The notes: a model not told the origin generated them from the letters alone. 64,000 nt of DNA from Paralichthys olivaceus (GCF_024713975.1 NC_091106.1:14658501-14722500), one strand, 5' to 3'; positions 1 to 14,112 are shown, counted from the first letter of the stretch. Numbers and translations are program-made.

Positions 1-2845
1 ACACCCATAAATCCATAAATGAATGATGTGAGAAAACGTTGGAATCTATTTGAAGAAATCTTTGCAGCATTAGATGTGAGTAGTGAGATGATTGGTCTTA
101 TGCAACAGAAAAAAGAGACAGGTTTCCCTCCACGGCTTCTGAACTGGTTGTGATTCTCTTATTCGATTACATTGTTGTAGAGTCCCCTGTCTCAACTCAT
201 CTAATCCTTCTTGTGGCCACTACCAAGGAAAAGTCATTGATTTTCCGTTGTTGTTACAGGTCTGTTTTTTTTTTTTTTATCCGGGAGAGTTTGGTATTTT
301 AACTGAAGTGTAAAGGTTCTGGCTGTTTGTACCAGATTCTCAAGGGTTGCAGACTGTTTTCTCATTTCCTGCGGGGCCCTGAGAGGCACCAGGGCTGATT
401 TTATTTATAGATAGTGAGTACAGGGTTGGCATGGGTGCACTGAGACTTTTTGGACTAAGTGTGATTTTCTATTTTATTTAATTTTTTTATGGCTGTATCT
501 CTGTGTGTGGGTGTGTGTGTAGAGCTCTATAACGAAGTAAGAATGAAGAGAATAGATACTTTATTAATCCCTCAAGGGGAAATTATTTTTTCACTCATTT
601 TTTTTTTTTTACATGCATTTTAACTCCGAAACACAACCACAAAAACACAAAGGGCTCATAGGCATGCAATATGGAGAGAGATGGTGGAGTGAATGTCTAT
701 GAAATCAACACTGTGTCAACTTTACTGCCAGATTCAGTGAAAACAGTCAGGTTTTTTGGTCCTGTATTTCTGTGTGTAGCGAAGAGGAAAAAGCAATTCA
801 CAGTTTACATACTCGAGTAACATTTTTTGAATCTGGCTTTGGATTTGATCTGTTCCCCATTCTCTTGTTTTTCAGACATCAATCATCTCTACTTGAGTGT
901 GAAAAAATGGCATCAGAGCCTCGCTTGAAGAAGGCAGGGAATTATTATGTATAAAGCACAATATCCATAGAAGTCACAGCGTGAGCGTCGCACAATTCAG
1001 TGCAGACGTAAATTAATATGCCTTCGGTGTGAAAGAGATTAATCATGAATGAACCAGTGAGGAGAAGCTGAGTGCATGAAGCTGAGTTCATTCATGTGTC
1101 AAAATGCATACAAAATATACAGTGATTCCATATGAAAGAGAAGAAAGCTGTGTAGCATTTAAAATGTTTCAGTCTAATGTATAAGATTTTAATTTATCTT
1201 ACTTCTATCATTTTTTGTAACTAAATCCATTTGTTTCTGTTACTGTGTTTGAACTGGGGGATTATTAGACAAAGCACCGCTCTGTAATAATGAAGCCAAG
1301 CTTGCAGCCGCTAGTCCTTCAAGTCTCAATGCACATGACATAAAAAAAGAGCATATCTTTATATGCTTTTATGGAAAATGAAGTCAGTATAGTTCCGTGC
1401 AGAAAGCACATCAATGGTGTTTAGATACAGCACAATGCATCAAAAAAGGATACATGAGGATAAATCAACACAGCAATCTGTCAGTGTCATAATTCTGAAT
1501 TCAAATCAAAGTCTATGTTTAAACCCATGAACATGTCTATTTTCAATAACCTGAAAACGAAGAGAGGAAACACATTTCTCAAAATCTTTTTTTATTTGAA
1601 TAATTTTCTGATGGCTTAACAGGTTATATAATCAAGTGCTTCTCTTGGGAAAAGAGAAAAAATGGACAAAGGAAAACAGAGAATGGGCATAGTTTGGGTT
1701 GAAGAAATATGTTTTAATTATTTTCGCTAAAGCTGTCCTTGGATACGAGCATTACTTTGCCTTTCACATATGAAGAACAAAGCCAGACATTGTCAGAGTC
1801 AAACACGTTTACAACAGGAACACCTCCAAAGCGTCCAGGCGAGGGGTGGCACCCATCGGTGGAACATGCAGGGTGCAGATCATATAAATTATAACGCAGA
1901 GATCACAGGTTTTCTACATTATATCAACACCAGCATCTGCACAGTTTCCAATTTGACATCTTTGGTGTTTTCTACATGTCTGGCATTTCTTATTGATGAT
2001 TGTAGAACTCGCCCGCTCACTCTTGGAGAATTCTCCAGATATTATCGTTCAGTAATATTACATGCGCTCACATGGACATTCTACAGAGTTTTTGTTAATT
2101 TCAGGAGAATATCCTGTTCTGTGCATGTCTGAAAACCACAGCTCTTTCCCCTTTCATCCATTGATCTCCTCCCCAAAAGTACTAACCCCTACTTGACCTT
2201 CTATTCACCCACCCCGCTCTTCTCTCTCTTAGATAAGCTCGGCACTTGACTCTCAGCGTTTGATGCTCTGCCTCTTCTTCTGCCTCTGCAGTCCTTTAGC
2301 ATCTGCTCAGATTCCTGTGTGTGCATGCAGGAACACGGGAAGTCTGAGGCTTGCTTCTGCTGCCCTGAAGCCAGAAGCATGCGTGAAGATAAGAGGAGAA
2401 CCTACAGGATGAGAATGTTGTGGAGAGGGTTGTTGTTTCATCTCAAGCGTGTCTCATGTGATCTGTAAACTAAAGCTGAGAGGATGCGAGCAGCAACACG
2501 GTCTTTATACGAGTCTCTAGGTCGGAGAAAATGATTTGATGCTGCATGTAGCACCGCAGCTGAAGAAATCCTTGAGGCAATGTCGTTTTTTTGCTTTATT
2601 TCATCAGATTTTTGGGTTATTTTTTCTGCTACATCCGTATCCAGCACATATTTTTTTCAGTAGTGTGCTACAGCAAGATTATCATGAATGTAAAATGACA
2701 ACATCATTGCATGAATCCTGAAGGCACTCTTTTTTACACTACACAAATTAAATTAGGATTTATGCCATATAGTTAAAGTGGGTTACCTTCCCCTGTGAAT
2801 ACTACGTACTTGTGAATGTATCAAATAACTCCAGCATATCAAGTT

Positions 2846-3269
2846 GTCATGGACTCTATATAAAGATGGATAACACTTTTTTACTTCCTCCCATTGTACA
2901 AAAGTTAAGCCAAAATGTCCGCCAATATGGGCACTGTGATATTGTGCTTTTGACATCGTTTGGAGCTTGGGTCTTTGTGGTTGTGACAGAGGTGAGCAGC
3001 CGCTCACCCCAACTGTATAGCATCAAATAAGTAATTAAAAATCAAACTGGACACAAAGTACATTGGTGTCATAAGAACCACCTTAAATGACTGAAAACAG
3101 TTATATTCAATGTGTTTTTTGACTTTATAGTTTGGTCCATGTCCCATCCACTAGCATGGCAGAGGTGGGATGATGGCCTCTACTGCAGCCAGCCAACGGG
3201 GTGATCAAGATGACTAAGCTTTACTTTTGGGAGCTGTCATGTCAACCATCTTTATATAGAGTCTATGAC
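2846..3269. mobile_element. Non-autonomous DNA transposon (MITE) with 24-bp terminal inverted repeats
   Basis: The left end (2846-2869) contains GACTCTATATAAAGATGG and the right end (3246-3269) carries its reverse complement; the 24-bp arms differ at one position (GTCATGG against GTCATAG). The 424-bp body has no coding sequence. The right end resembles repeats I recognise as common in percomorph fish, and a related body occurs at about 62985-63252. No target-site duplication was obvious. Confidence 0.8.
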
Positions 3270-4845
3270 AGGAAGTGCTGCTAGAGCTGTATCAGCAGCA
3301 GTCAACTGAAGTTTACATTGCACATGGACCCCTTCATCTTGAAAGGGCTTCTTGCATTTGCCTTAAGACCTCTCGGTGTGGGCAGAGAATGAAAGAGGGG
3401 ACTTCAGCAGCAGAAGTGTTGGGCTTGCAGCCCTGGCCTCAGTGAAAGTCTGGAGGGAGAGATTACAGTAAGCTGGACCTTCGGTGGAGCTCAGACTCAT
3501 TTGTGCAAAGCAGGTGACTTTCTTACCAAACCACTCACGTCAGCATCATTTATTTCAGCGAGGACCAAAAAACATGTTTACACTCAACTGACAAAGCCCT
3601 TTAGAGGCCGAAGTGATCCTCACTTGTTATTGAGCCAGAAAGTCTGGATAGAGGAAGGGGGGTGGGGTGGTCAGCATTGGTTTCTTTTAACCATATGAGT
3701 AAATGTGGGTAAAGTCATTCTTACCTAAACCAGGACATTGTCCTTACCAGGACAAAAAGACAATGGAACTGTATACAATTAGGTCCCGCATGAAATGACT
3801 GCAGTAGACACAGATTCTGATTGGCTCTAGTTTGCTATTTTGCTATTATTATTCTTTATTTTTGCACCAGTGCATTTGTGATGTGGAACTTAATTAATTG
3901 GGGGACAACAGAGGGGTAAACTTCTCTTCTGGCAATGGGAAAGGAGTCAATCGCCTTTTTTGCAGGTTTATCAGTTAAAACCTGTGTATACTCGTTAATT
4001 TTGATGTAAAATGTGCCTAAATCTACCTAAACCATAGCAAAGGAATACCAATACAGTATTTTCAGTTAATGAAACTGATTCTGAAATGTGTTATTCTGAG
4101 GGGCCTGGACCAGTTATGTATTTTATCTAGATATTTGTCCATTATGTTACATGATCTGCATTTTAAAGTGAGTTTCAAACTACACACTCAACTGTTTTTG
4201 TTCAATCAAACCTGAACCTCTGTTTGGTTTCTCATCAAGAAGCAGGCAAACATAAATAACCTTGTTTGGCATCTTTTTAAAATAAAAGATAGGAACTGGC
4301 TTACATTTACAGACTGGGATCTCCCTTGATGCTTGTGTTTACTTTGCAGCAGCTCTGAAGGTTCACGCATATAAAAGTTTTGGCCAGAAGAACACTTATG
4401 CATGAAAATCAGAGACTGGGGGTCTGTGTGGGCTGAAGTCAGATGCTGTGGTAAATTTTATGACCCTTAGTGGTTTTTGATGCAAGATGTTGCTCATACA
4501 TCGCAGACCTGTGCTGTTCTGCATGGGTGGATGAATTCACTAAAGGCAGATATTAACTATAATTGTGAAGAAAAGGTCAGATATGAACCTTCATCCGGCA
4601 GATGAGCCTGCACGGATCTCCACATGAGAGTGATATTACTGTGTCCTTTGGTAGTGATGAGGCATCAACGCCCTCCCGCTGTCAACATGAACAAACCCCT
4701 CAGGATAACCACAGTGAACACTAAGTGCACATGACAGCTGACATTTACACAGGAACATCCGTCAGTCACACACACAACCTGTCAGATAGACACGCATAGA
4801 ACCTTACATTGATTTCTACCGGTTTCCTGTTAGGTCGTCTTTTTC

Positions 4846-5215
4846 TATCCCCACAAGTAACACAATCTTTGTCTGTCCCTCCGTTCAATCCTTGTGAACG
4901 CAATATCTAAAGAAATGTCTTTAAATTTGGAACAAATGTTAACTTGGACTCAAGAAATGAACTGATTGGCTTTTGGTACACGAAGGTCAATGGTCAAGGT
5001 CACCGGGACCGTCACATTTTTGAGCTTGTGATCGCAACAGCTCTTGAAGGAATCAGCAAACAAACAAAGGTTTGTTTGGACTCAAACAACTGATTACATT
5101 TTGGCAGTGTGCTCATGTTCTTGTGAACAGGATTTATCAGGAAATGTGGCACAAATGTTACTTTAGATTTCAGTGGTCGAAGATCAAGGTCACAGGGTCA
5201 TGGTCACAGTGCATG
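4846..5215. repeat. Dispersed repeat rich in TCAAGGTCA
   Basis: Two tandem-like copies of a block: CACAAATGTTAC(T/TT), a sentence such as GGACTCAAGAAATGAACTGA, then TGGTCAAGGTCACCGGGACC and ATCAAGGTCACAGGGTCATG. A related copy lies at about 61626-61830. I recognise this as a common fish repeat; class unknown. Confidence 0.65.
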
Positions 5216-7392
5216 GCAGTAATTCTAGTTTAGAGATCTTATTGCCAATGTGCTGTTCCTCTGGTGTTGACTCCAGTTTTTCAGTGAAGAGACTCATCAG
5301 GTACAGAGATATAAGAGATACTGTGATCTGCCAATCAGTACATTGGAGCCCGGCAGCAAGGCAAACAGTCTGCGTTGTTTGAAGCAGAGGGTAAGCTGCT
5401 CCGTTGTGTTTAACAAGAGGAGCTCTGATATGATGATGTTATCAGGTAAATCTCAGAGCTCCTGGGTACAGCCGAGCGTTTCCAGCTCTCATCCAGCCTC
5501 CTTTAATCACGTTTGTGTATAAACCAGAAGCCTTTTCATCACGACTTTGGTCCACAAATCTTTTTCGAGTGATGCAACTCCTCTGCTGTGTGCTCAACTT
5601 GTCGCCACGCACTGCGTTTCATGCTCAATTTCATTATACACTCAGGAGAATTTATTTTCCCTGAATACATTTTCTGCAACCGTTCTTTTATGAATATAAT
5701 GATTTCCCGTCCTGTCAGCACAGCAGGACACTCTCCTCATCGTTTCTGGCAGAAACGCAAACACAGAGGCTGCTAAATAATGCAGGAGCTGAGCATCAAT
5801 AAAGGAGACATGGGAGGTGTTAAATTAATGGCCAGGTCATAAACTCTTTGAGGTCTTATACCCTGCTAATACATGACTCCATTAGGCCCAACAAGGTTAA
5901 ACTGCCGGTCTGACAATCATTCATGAAGCCCAGCTGGAGTGTTGAGTTCAAAAATCCAGGCGCATGCCAGTTTATTGGGAGTGATCTTTATTTCACTGAG
6001 AAGGGGAAGTGTGCTTGACGCGGCAGTGAGCAGAGAATGAGAACACCAGTGCAGTTTGGTAGATTTCAGCGTTTTGGTGTTTGGAGTGCTTGCAAGCGAT
6101 GGAAATATTTACCTCTGAAATAAAACTGTGAGGGTCAAGGAAGAAGGTCCCAGCTTTCATGAGGGCTGTTTATTTCATGTGTTGTGTCAGGATTCATCGC
6201 CTTCCAGGGAGCTGTTTGGCACACGCTTTACCGTACAGTAAATGTTTACGGTGATGAGTAAGTCATCGCTAAGGAGGAGCAGAAGGAGGGTTGGCCGATT
6301 GTAAATATCTTGAAATGACTCATGTTCAGACAGCAAATATGCTCAAAAGGCTTTGCATCTGTACTGTCTCCTATGGGATCCCTTATTTATTTAGAGAAGC
6401 ACAGGCGGATTTGTGTTTAACTTAATGCACTCACACCATCTTGAATTTTCAGTTTCAATATAAAAAATTTCCTCAGAAAGGTCCGTACTATCAGTGTATG
6501 ATGATCTTACTTTAATATTAAAGCTTCTGCATAATTTCTGAATCAGTTTCTTAATGATGGGATCCGATAAGAATATAAAGATTTCTTTCAAAGCTTCATG
6601 TTTTTTTCTCTCTCATTTTTGTTTTCTTTATTTCCATGCATCAATCAACGGAGCTGTCAAAGGGTCATGCTGATTTTTTTTTTTCGAGAACTGCTTTTAT
6701 GTTCCCTTGCAATAGTTTTGTATTATCTGGCAATAGTTTCTCATTCCCATAATAAATCCAACAGCATCCTGCAGATCACCATTCTGCGTTCTTCTAGATA
6801 GACCTTAGTTTTTAGTTTAAGTTTACTTTCACTAATGATATAACCATGCTTTAGTGAGCAGCAGTATTATATCAGTACTTTATGCCTAGTTCAAAGTAAA
6901 ATCCAGTAAGTTGATCCGTAGTGTGGGGCTGCGGTGGTAGAAGATAAGCTACATATTGCTCAGAAGGAATAGAAGAGGATGGATTTAAAGACAGTATTGT
7001 GAAGTTGTGCAAATGTATTACGAGAAAAAGCAAACGTTTTGTGAGACATAGCAAAATGCATTGTGAGGTAACACAAAAGTAATCCTCAGAAAATCTGCTT
7101 GCCAAATTTCAAGAAATTGTGATGACGTTTGTAGTGTTCTCTTCTTTTTATTACCAAGCTGCTGGTTAATCTGACATAAGAATGTTTGTCTCTACCTTCA
7201 CTGTGACTGTGTCTTAATAACTCATGAATATTTAAGGTTATTAAGAAATGCTTCAGTATGAACATAAAAAGTCAGCTTTCTTGTGGCTTTACAGTGTCAT
7301 AGAATGCATCTTAAAACCCTGTATCTAAATATACATGTCTCTTCCTCACTAATATTGGCTCTTCTTTCTCTTTCTTGCCGTCATTCCACCAG

Positions 7393-7401
7393 GAGGTAGA
7401 G
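7393..7401 (+). other. spock2: spock2 9-nt microexon (Glu-Val-Glu)
   Basis: The nine bases GAGGTAGAG follow a pyrimidine-rich acceptor (ctttctctttcttgccgtca then ttccaccag) and precede the donor gtcagt. Read in phase 0 they give EVE, which joins the next exon as EVEDDYVRTW. Human testican-2, as I recall it, reads EVEDDY at this point, so the exon supplies exactly the missing residues. The match of borders, phase and product makes chance unlikely, but there is no transcript evidence here. Confidence 0.8.
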
Positions 7402-10400
7402 GTCAGTTCTCCGTTTTATTCTCCCACAATTCTCCAGCTGCCTTTGTATGATTATGTCTTCTTCATTCATGACACATTCTCTTGTCTTTTTGTGTCATTA
7501 TCTCTTCTTCTCCATCCATCCTCCCCGCTTCTTTTTTATTTTTTTTTCTCACATCATCTCCTTCAAGTTGCCCACTTTAATTAGAGCGATTAATGTTGTA
7601 ATCAAGTAAGAAAAGACATAAAAGGCAGCTCACCCCCAGAAGCCATATGTCTCACAAATATAGACATCGGGTGCAAATTTGTTAGGCTCATTTCCACACA
7701 GATCAGCCACAGTAGTACTCGCCTATCTCCAGTGTGTGACTCACTCAATTAATTGTCATGCTGCAAGACTAATGCACACATTATAATCAGCGTGCAAGGA
7801 TAATGTAAACAACATCCCTTCTTCTCTGCAGACGACAGTGTTAATGTTTTTTGAAATCAGCGACAATGTGCTCAGGCCTGCAGTGTGAATTATCCTGTAC
7901 TCGCTAATAAAATACTGTTTTCTTTGTGTTTCTGCAGGATGATTACGTCCGTACTTGGGATGAAAATCAGGGCTCAAGTGACAGTAAGTCTCACACCATC
8001 TCATGTCTTTGTAACTATATAAGTCCATGAATGTCATTTAATGTAAGTGTTTTGTTGGGTTTCGCTACTTTACAGTCACACCTACATATGCAATTATGTT
8101 TGTGCCTTTAAAAAAAAAAGAAATGATTATCATGCATTCTGTTGAGTAAACCAGTTTTACTCAACAGAATGCATTAGTTTAGTTGGTTCAAATGATATTC
8201 TTTCTACCTGATAGTAATTTTTCTGTTCATGCTATATTGGCCAATGGAGTATTTATAAGAAAAAAAGATTGTTTTTGAAAAATACTTTTTCCTATTGAGA
8301 AAGTTGCCTTGAGATACTATTAGTCTAAAGCTATCAAACATCAAACATGAAATCATGGAAGATAGCTGCAAAATTAACTCAATTATCCTGAGTTTGCCTT
8401 TCACATATAAAGAATGCAACAGAAGATTATCTGGGTCAACAATGGGAAAATTTCCGGAACATTAAGGTGAGGGGTGGCGTCTGGAGGAGACAGGACATGA
8501 AGCACAAATTCTGTTGCGGAAAATGTTTTTATTTAGAATTATGAAATAAAAGATTTATTTTCTTTTGTCGATGATAGCATTTCCCCTGCTTTGTATGAAA
8601 GAGTGGTTTCAGATTCAAAATATTGAAATGTTTCATCACAGATTCAACATAATTCAATGAACATAATTCATAAAAGCTAAATATTAAAAAAGCTTCTTAA
8701 ACTGCATGGAATTTATGCTGAGGGCGTGAAAGTGAGTCAGATTCTATGGCCTGTGTTCGAACTGCAGTACCTCCCAGATGGTCAGGGTGAGGGTTAGTTC
8801 ATCATATTAGACAGCACCGAACCATGTTTGTACTCTGGGTCAGGCAATCTCTGAGTACATTTGTTTTGGTTCCTCTGAAAAAAGGTTGAAAGATGTTAGC
8901 GCTCTGTTTTTGTCTGCCTGAGTGGATCCAATGTGCCTCCCCCAGGAGATGCTAAAGATTGGCTCAACAACCCATCACTGCTTCCTTCTGATTCCTCCTT
9001 TTCCTCCTCGTCTGCTGCTCTCGAGCAGGAACCGTGTGGAGAGGCTGAACCGCTGACGTCCCTCCTTGACTCGGGTCTTAATTGAGCTGCCACAAGATTA
9101 AGTCATGACACAGAGTCGTGTTCTCAAACATTGTCGCTTGATTTGCAGCTTAAATGAAGTCAGCTGAATGGCAGAGTCCATTAGTGCAATTTCCAAGAGC
9201 TTAACAAATGACTAATTATGGTTTCAAATGAAAGGCCAGGGTGAGATAGAAGTAAAAGCACGAGATGAGGATAAGACATTGATTTAATGTGAAGCAAATG
9301 ACATCAACGCTATTCCTGTCGACTCTACGGCAGTTTGGTGATGAGGAAATTGTGGATTGGTGGGAGAAGGCAAGTTAATTAGTATAAGAGAGTATGATGA
9401 GATGAAAATGGAGACGGTTATAAAATGTCTGATTTCTATTCATCTTTGAAGAGGAATCGTTTTGTTACAGATCTGAAACTAGTTGTTTTCAACACTAACT
9501 CTGGAAAATTTGGACTTAAAGAGCACAGCAGGGGATGGTCGACGTCAGTTGACATTGACGATTTATTACAAAAACCTCCAGAGTTACCTCATTATTGGAC
9601 ATTCTACATTTCATGAGTTACACTCAATTCCATTGTCTTAGTCAATGCCTTAAGTAGTAACCCTTTGAGGTGAAAATAGAGGTGTAGAGATTGAGGTGGT
9701 AGATGCATTGGCCTCTTCATGAACTTTCCCCACTCGCCTTTCCTAATCTTAAACAAGTTTAGTTGGAAAACTTTAATAACTTGCCTTAATACCTAACTTA
9801 TGATTTATATGCCATTGACAAATTCCTTCCATAACCTTGATCAAGCATTGACACTCCTACAAATGTCTGATTTGATTCTAGTTCTACAATAGAGCAGAAA
9901 TAATACAGAATCTGAGTCAACCTAACTGACATCGATGACCGTCACAAGTGGCATCTCTATAATGTAGAGTTCAGCCGTGTGTTCTGAGCTTTTCTGAAAC
10001 TGTACCAAAGTTTTATAGACTTGCCTCAGGATAGCAGATGAATAGCACTTCACTACCTCTATTTCACAAAGCATAGAGCCCTTCATTTATCTATTTCCCT
10101 TTTTCTCATTTTAACACTAGTGTGCTACCTCCCTCCCATTGATCTGCCTCCTTTTTTGAATAAAGCGAAGGAGTGAAAAAGAGATTTGTCCCCGTGAGAC
10201 GTCCCTAAATCAGTGTGATGTCTTTACACCTGAGTTTGGGTGAGCCCGCAGGCCTCATCTCTCAGCCGTGCAGCTCCAGCCGCCAAGCCACCACGCAGAG
10301 TAAGACAGAACGTTTGAACTGTCAACACTCCTGACATGCAGACAGCCAACGCCAATAATAGACAGAGGTAGAAATTTGCATTCAGACACTGCAGTGGCTG

Positions 10401-13400
10401 ACTCCACTTCTGCTGGCACTGCGCTCAGTGAGAGAGAGGTCAAGGTAATTTGCTGTGGATTTCTACAGTCAATTCATCATCCAGCAACTGCTTGAATCAC
10501 CTTGCTCTTAAGACACTTAACACTGCAGGAGAACAGTTGTAATTTAGACTTGTAAGAACAGAGTATATGCACTTCTTACACATGCACAAACACAGCGAAA
10601 CTCACGTGTTTGTGCTCTGCATTCACAGGACTTTTTTTTTTTTTACATACACATTTAACACTATCTTAGTTTCCTAGAATCTTATCTCAGCCAGAGAGGC
10701 CAGGTGAATGGTGATTGGATGCTTTCTGGCAAATCAATGGTTTCAGATCAATGGCAGACGCTAAGATAGGAAAACATGCTGAGTCCACACTCAACAAGGT
10801 CTCGAGTTTAATACCTCTAGAGACTTTTGATAGATATTGGTACTTGGGCTGACCACACATGCACCCACAGTAAATTGCCATTGAACACCTTGTTGAAATC
10901 TGCAGCCATAGATGGACAATGGAGCAGATCTTTTATTTTCCCTTGGAAAAATCCTGCCCTCTGTAAGACCCTCTCCACTAACATGTTGTTAATCCACAGT
11001 AATCTAACAAAGCAGACTCTCCCCCAGACGAGTCCCTCAAGCTCTCTTGTACAAGTTGCACACATCTTGTGATGACTACAACTCTCAACCTCCAAAAACA
11101 ACCACTACGATCCTCCAGGGACCACTGCTGCCCTTTTCACCTTCACACTCCAAACAATGTCCCAGTGCCACCCCTCCCTGCTCTCTCTTCTCTAGCCACA
11201 TGGGGCTGCTTCTATCAAACTCAAAACCCCACATTCAAGACTTGTAACATCTAAAACTAATCATTAGTCCCTGAATTATTTATCGATGGGCCAGTAATAA
11301 TCGGCTCCCAAAAATCCATATGGTCTGACCCTACTTTTAAGACATGCCTCGCATGCAACTGAACCTCCTTCATTTACCATTCACAACTTACATTTCAAAA
11401 TAAATCTCATTGTATATTTGTAGCTTGAATTTTAGTTATGTCCTTGTTGTTTTAATTAACTAGTTCAGCATTCGTCATGTCTGTATGCTAAACATGAAGC
11501 TAAAGCTACTGTCTGGTTAGTTTAGTATAGCATAGATACAGGAAGGAACAGCTCACCTTACTATATTTAGAAAACCAAATTAATCAAATAGCTGTGTGAA
11601 GTAACAGCTTTTACTGTTTGTCTTGACACTTGTACATACCTTGTTTCCAGTTTCTGTATGCAGCATAATTCAAGTTCAAGACCTTTTCTCTTTTCTTGGT
11701 CATTTTGCTTGTGGCTGTGGGGATTCAAGCTTGGACTAACAGTTGGAGACAAACAGAGATTTTCTCGTCCTGACTGCTACCTGGAAGACGAGATAGCACT
11801 GACAATATTAGAGTCTGAGTGTGTAAAAATAAGATAATAGGGTTCATAATGAGGATGTGGCCCCAATCTGCAGAGATAAACCTCATGCAAATCTGGACTG
11901 GATCAAACCAAGGCACAGGGAGTCTAATTAGGAGAGTTTCGCTGCTGCAGGCTTTAGTTTTATACCAAAGGAGAGTTACAAAAAAGTAAAAATGGAAGTA
12001 GGTGGGTGAATCAGAGTTGAACACGGAGAGAGTGTGGATGCGATGAAGGAAATAATGAACAAAGAATGAGAACACACAGTGAAGATGTCTGATACAATGG
12101 GAAGACAAAGGAATGTCAAAAGACGGAAGAAAGGTAGAGTGATGGACATGATTGCACAACAGGGGTTTCAGAAAGCTGAGTGGGAGAGAGAGAGTTCTCA
12201 GAAACACCAGATTGAACTGCAAGAGCGCCTGTTGCTATGGAAACGTCATCATCGCCGGCACGGCTTTAATCTGTGGAAGCCTGTTAAATTAACATGAGGC
12301 TCAGGCAGCCACCTTATGTTTCTGTGTTCACAACACAACACCGCGCCAGCATTGTAGCCGCTCGCTAACAACGAGATTTATTTACACGTTTTGCCATTAG
12401 AAAGACAGGATTATCTACTCTGTGCGTATTCTGCTTCGGCTGGGCAATAAAACAACATCAAAAGCTGTCACAATATAATTGTCATCAGTAGCAACATAAC
12501 AGTGGTTCAATATATATCGATATATTTTGCTTGTGCATTGTGCGGCAGAAAGAAGAGTTACCTCAGATTTGTAGAATGATTGGCTTTTTAGCAAGTTTGT
12601 CATTTAAACACTTTTTTCGGCTGTATCGTCCAGTGCTACGCTACACTGCTACGCTACACTGCTACCACTGGTTGAATCTTCATCGTGTGGACTGAAATAA
12701 AGGCTACATAGTCTTGCCTTCCCACCTGCTGTGCTGCCTATTACTACCTTGATTTCCTCATCCTGTGTGTCAGTGTCTCAGGATTGTATGGGGGTGAAAT
12801 GGCAAACCTGCAAACAAAAAAGGCAGGCAGTGACAAAAGAGGACGAGTGAGAGAAATCGCTCACAAGGCAGGGACAGAGAGATATTGTTCACGGAGATGC
12901 TCCACACTATCTAGGATACTGGGCGACCAGAGAACAAGGCTCCACTGTTGACAGTCAAAATGGATGAGGAGTCTGCATGTGGGCATTAATGCCTCCAAGC
13001 CTCACTGTTTCTCCATAGCAGCAGAGCAGTCAGTCAGTCAGTTATACAACCAGCTCAGCGATGACAGGGGGGTGTGTGTTGTTTTGGATTTGCTTCTCAA
13101 ATCAGATATCTGTCGGTTCGCCTCAATAATCCTGTGATGTCGGCAGCATTAATGTATTCAGCCACTGGAGAGGACAAGAGAGGCGATCCTAAGCCTCCTT
13201 GCTAAATTATAACAGTGCCATAAAAACAGGATACAGTAGAGCAGGGGGGTGAATGAATGAATGATGCGCGACCACATCTGTCACAGAGACGGGACTTTGC
13301 AACAGTAATCTGTGAATAAGCCATATTCAGGTGCGCCGTGCCGATTGATAGTGTAAGTGAATAAAAGCTGTGGGAGTTGAAGAGAATATAGTGTGACATC

Positions 13401-14112
13401 CAGGTCAGACTCCAGCAGGCCTGCTAGGAACAGACAGGTGTGACATATGAGTGTGTTTGGGTGCTGACACACGGTACGGCTTTAGCTGCCAGCAGCACAG
13501 AGTGTGATGGATGACGTTGGAGTGAGGTAGCCACACAGGCCTACATCGCACGATATGTTTGTCTTTGCAGGTCACCTTAAGTTTAATCATATTTAAAAAA
13601 GTAAACGTGCCAGCGAGGTGCGAGAAATGCTGTTTCTTTCTCTGTTCCAGCACAAATCATCTTTTTCATTGAAACTTTAAGCTAAAGACAATTTTACAAA
13701 AACTCAAAACAAGTACTAATACTCTCCATCCTTTTATGTCTTTCTGTTGTGTTTTTTAAAAGGGTTTTCTACTTTCTTTAAAGCACAAGATGCTTATGCA
13801 TAAATATTGGTTAGTGCACAACCAACAGTTCTGAACCAGTCTAACATTACATTGACTCTCAGGTTATTCTGAACAAATGGAGGGGAAAGATTCTGGATTT
13901 GAGACTGGGAGCGAACAGAAGCATGACAGGCAGAGAATGAGTGAAATAGTAAAAGCAAAGATACAATAGCAAATGTCTCACTTTTTTTCCCCCAGATGTA
14001 GACACCACCAAGGACCCCTGTCAAAAGGTTAAGTGCAGCCGGCACAAGGTGTGTATTGCCCAAGGCTACCAAAGAGCTGTGTGCGTCAACCGCAAGAAAC
14101 TCGAGCACAGGT

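Larger units (their letters stand above)
1..7392 (+). other. spock2: spock2 upstream intron
   Basis: No coding exon recognised. I looked for the testican segment that should precede EVE (around KIKHWNRFRD) and did not find it. The stretch holds a common teleost repeat end at about 556-590 (TTTATTAATCCCTCAAGGGG), an inverted-repeat element at 2846-3269 and a repeat copy at about 4846-5215. Short open frames here look random. Confidence 0.7.
7984..13995 (+). other. spock2: spock2 intron, about 6 kb
   Basis: Largest complete spock2 intron in the window. It contains a perfect 19-bp inverted repeat (8132-8174), an RFX-type X-box (12231-12244), a 13-bp tandem repeat (12635-12665) and a fragment near 11273-11320 resembling the ATCGG-rich repeat at 54.2 kb. 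A 165-codon open frame on the minus strand (11725-12222) has no recognisable domain and is treated as chance. Confidence 0.75.

Noticed and set aside
8755-8775. GTTCGAACT reminiscent of a tRNA B box
   Set aside because: No matching A box, acceptor stem or cloverleaf around it.
11725-12222. 165-codon open frame on the minus strand
   Set aside because: Lies inside a spock2 intron, composition is Leu/Phe/His/Ser-rich without domain, and no splice or start context supports it.
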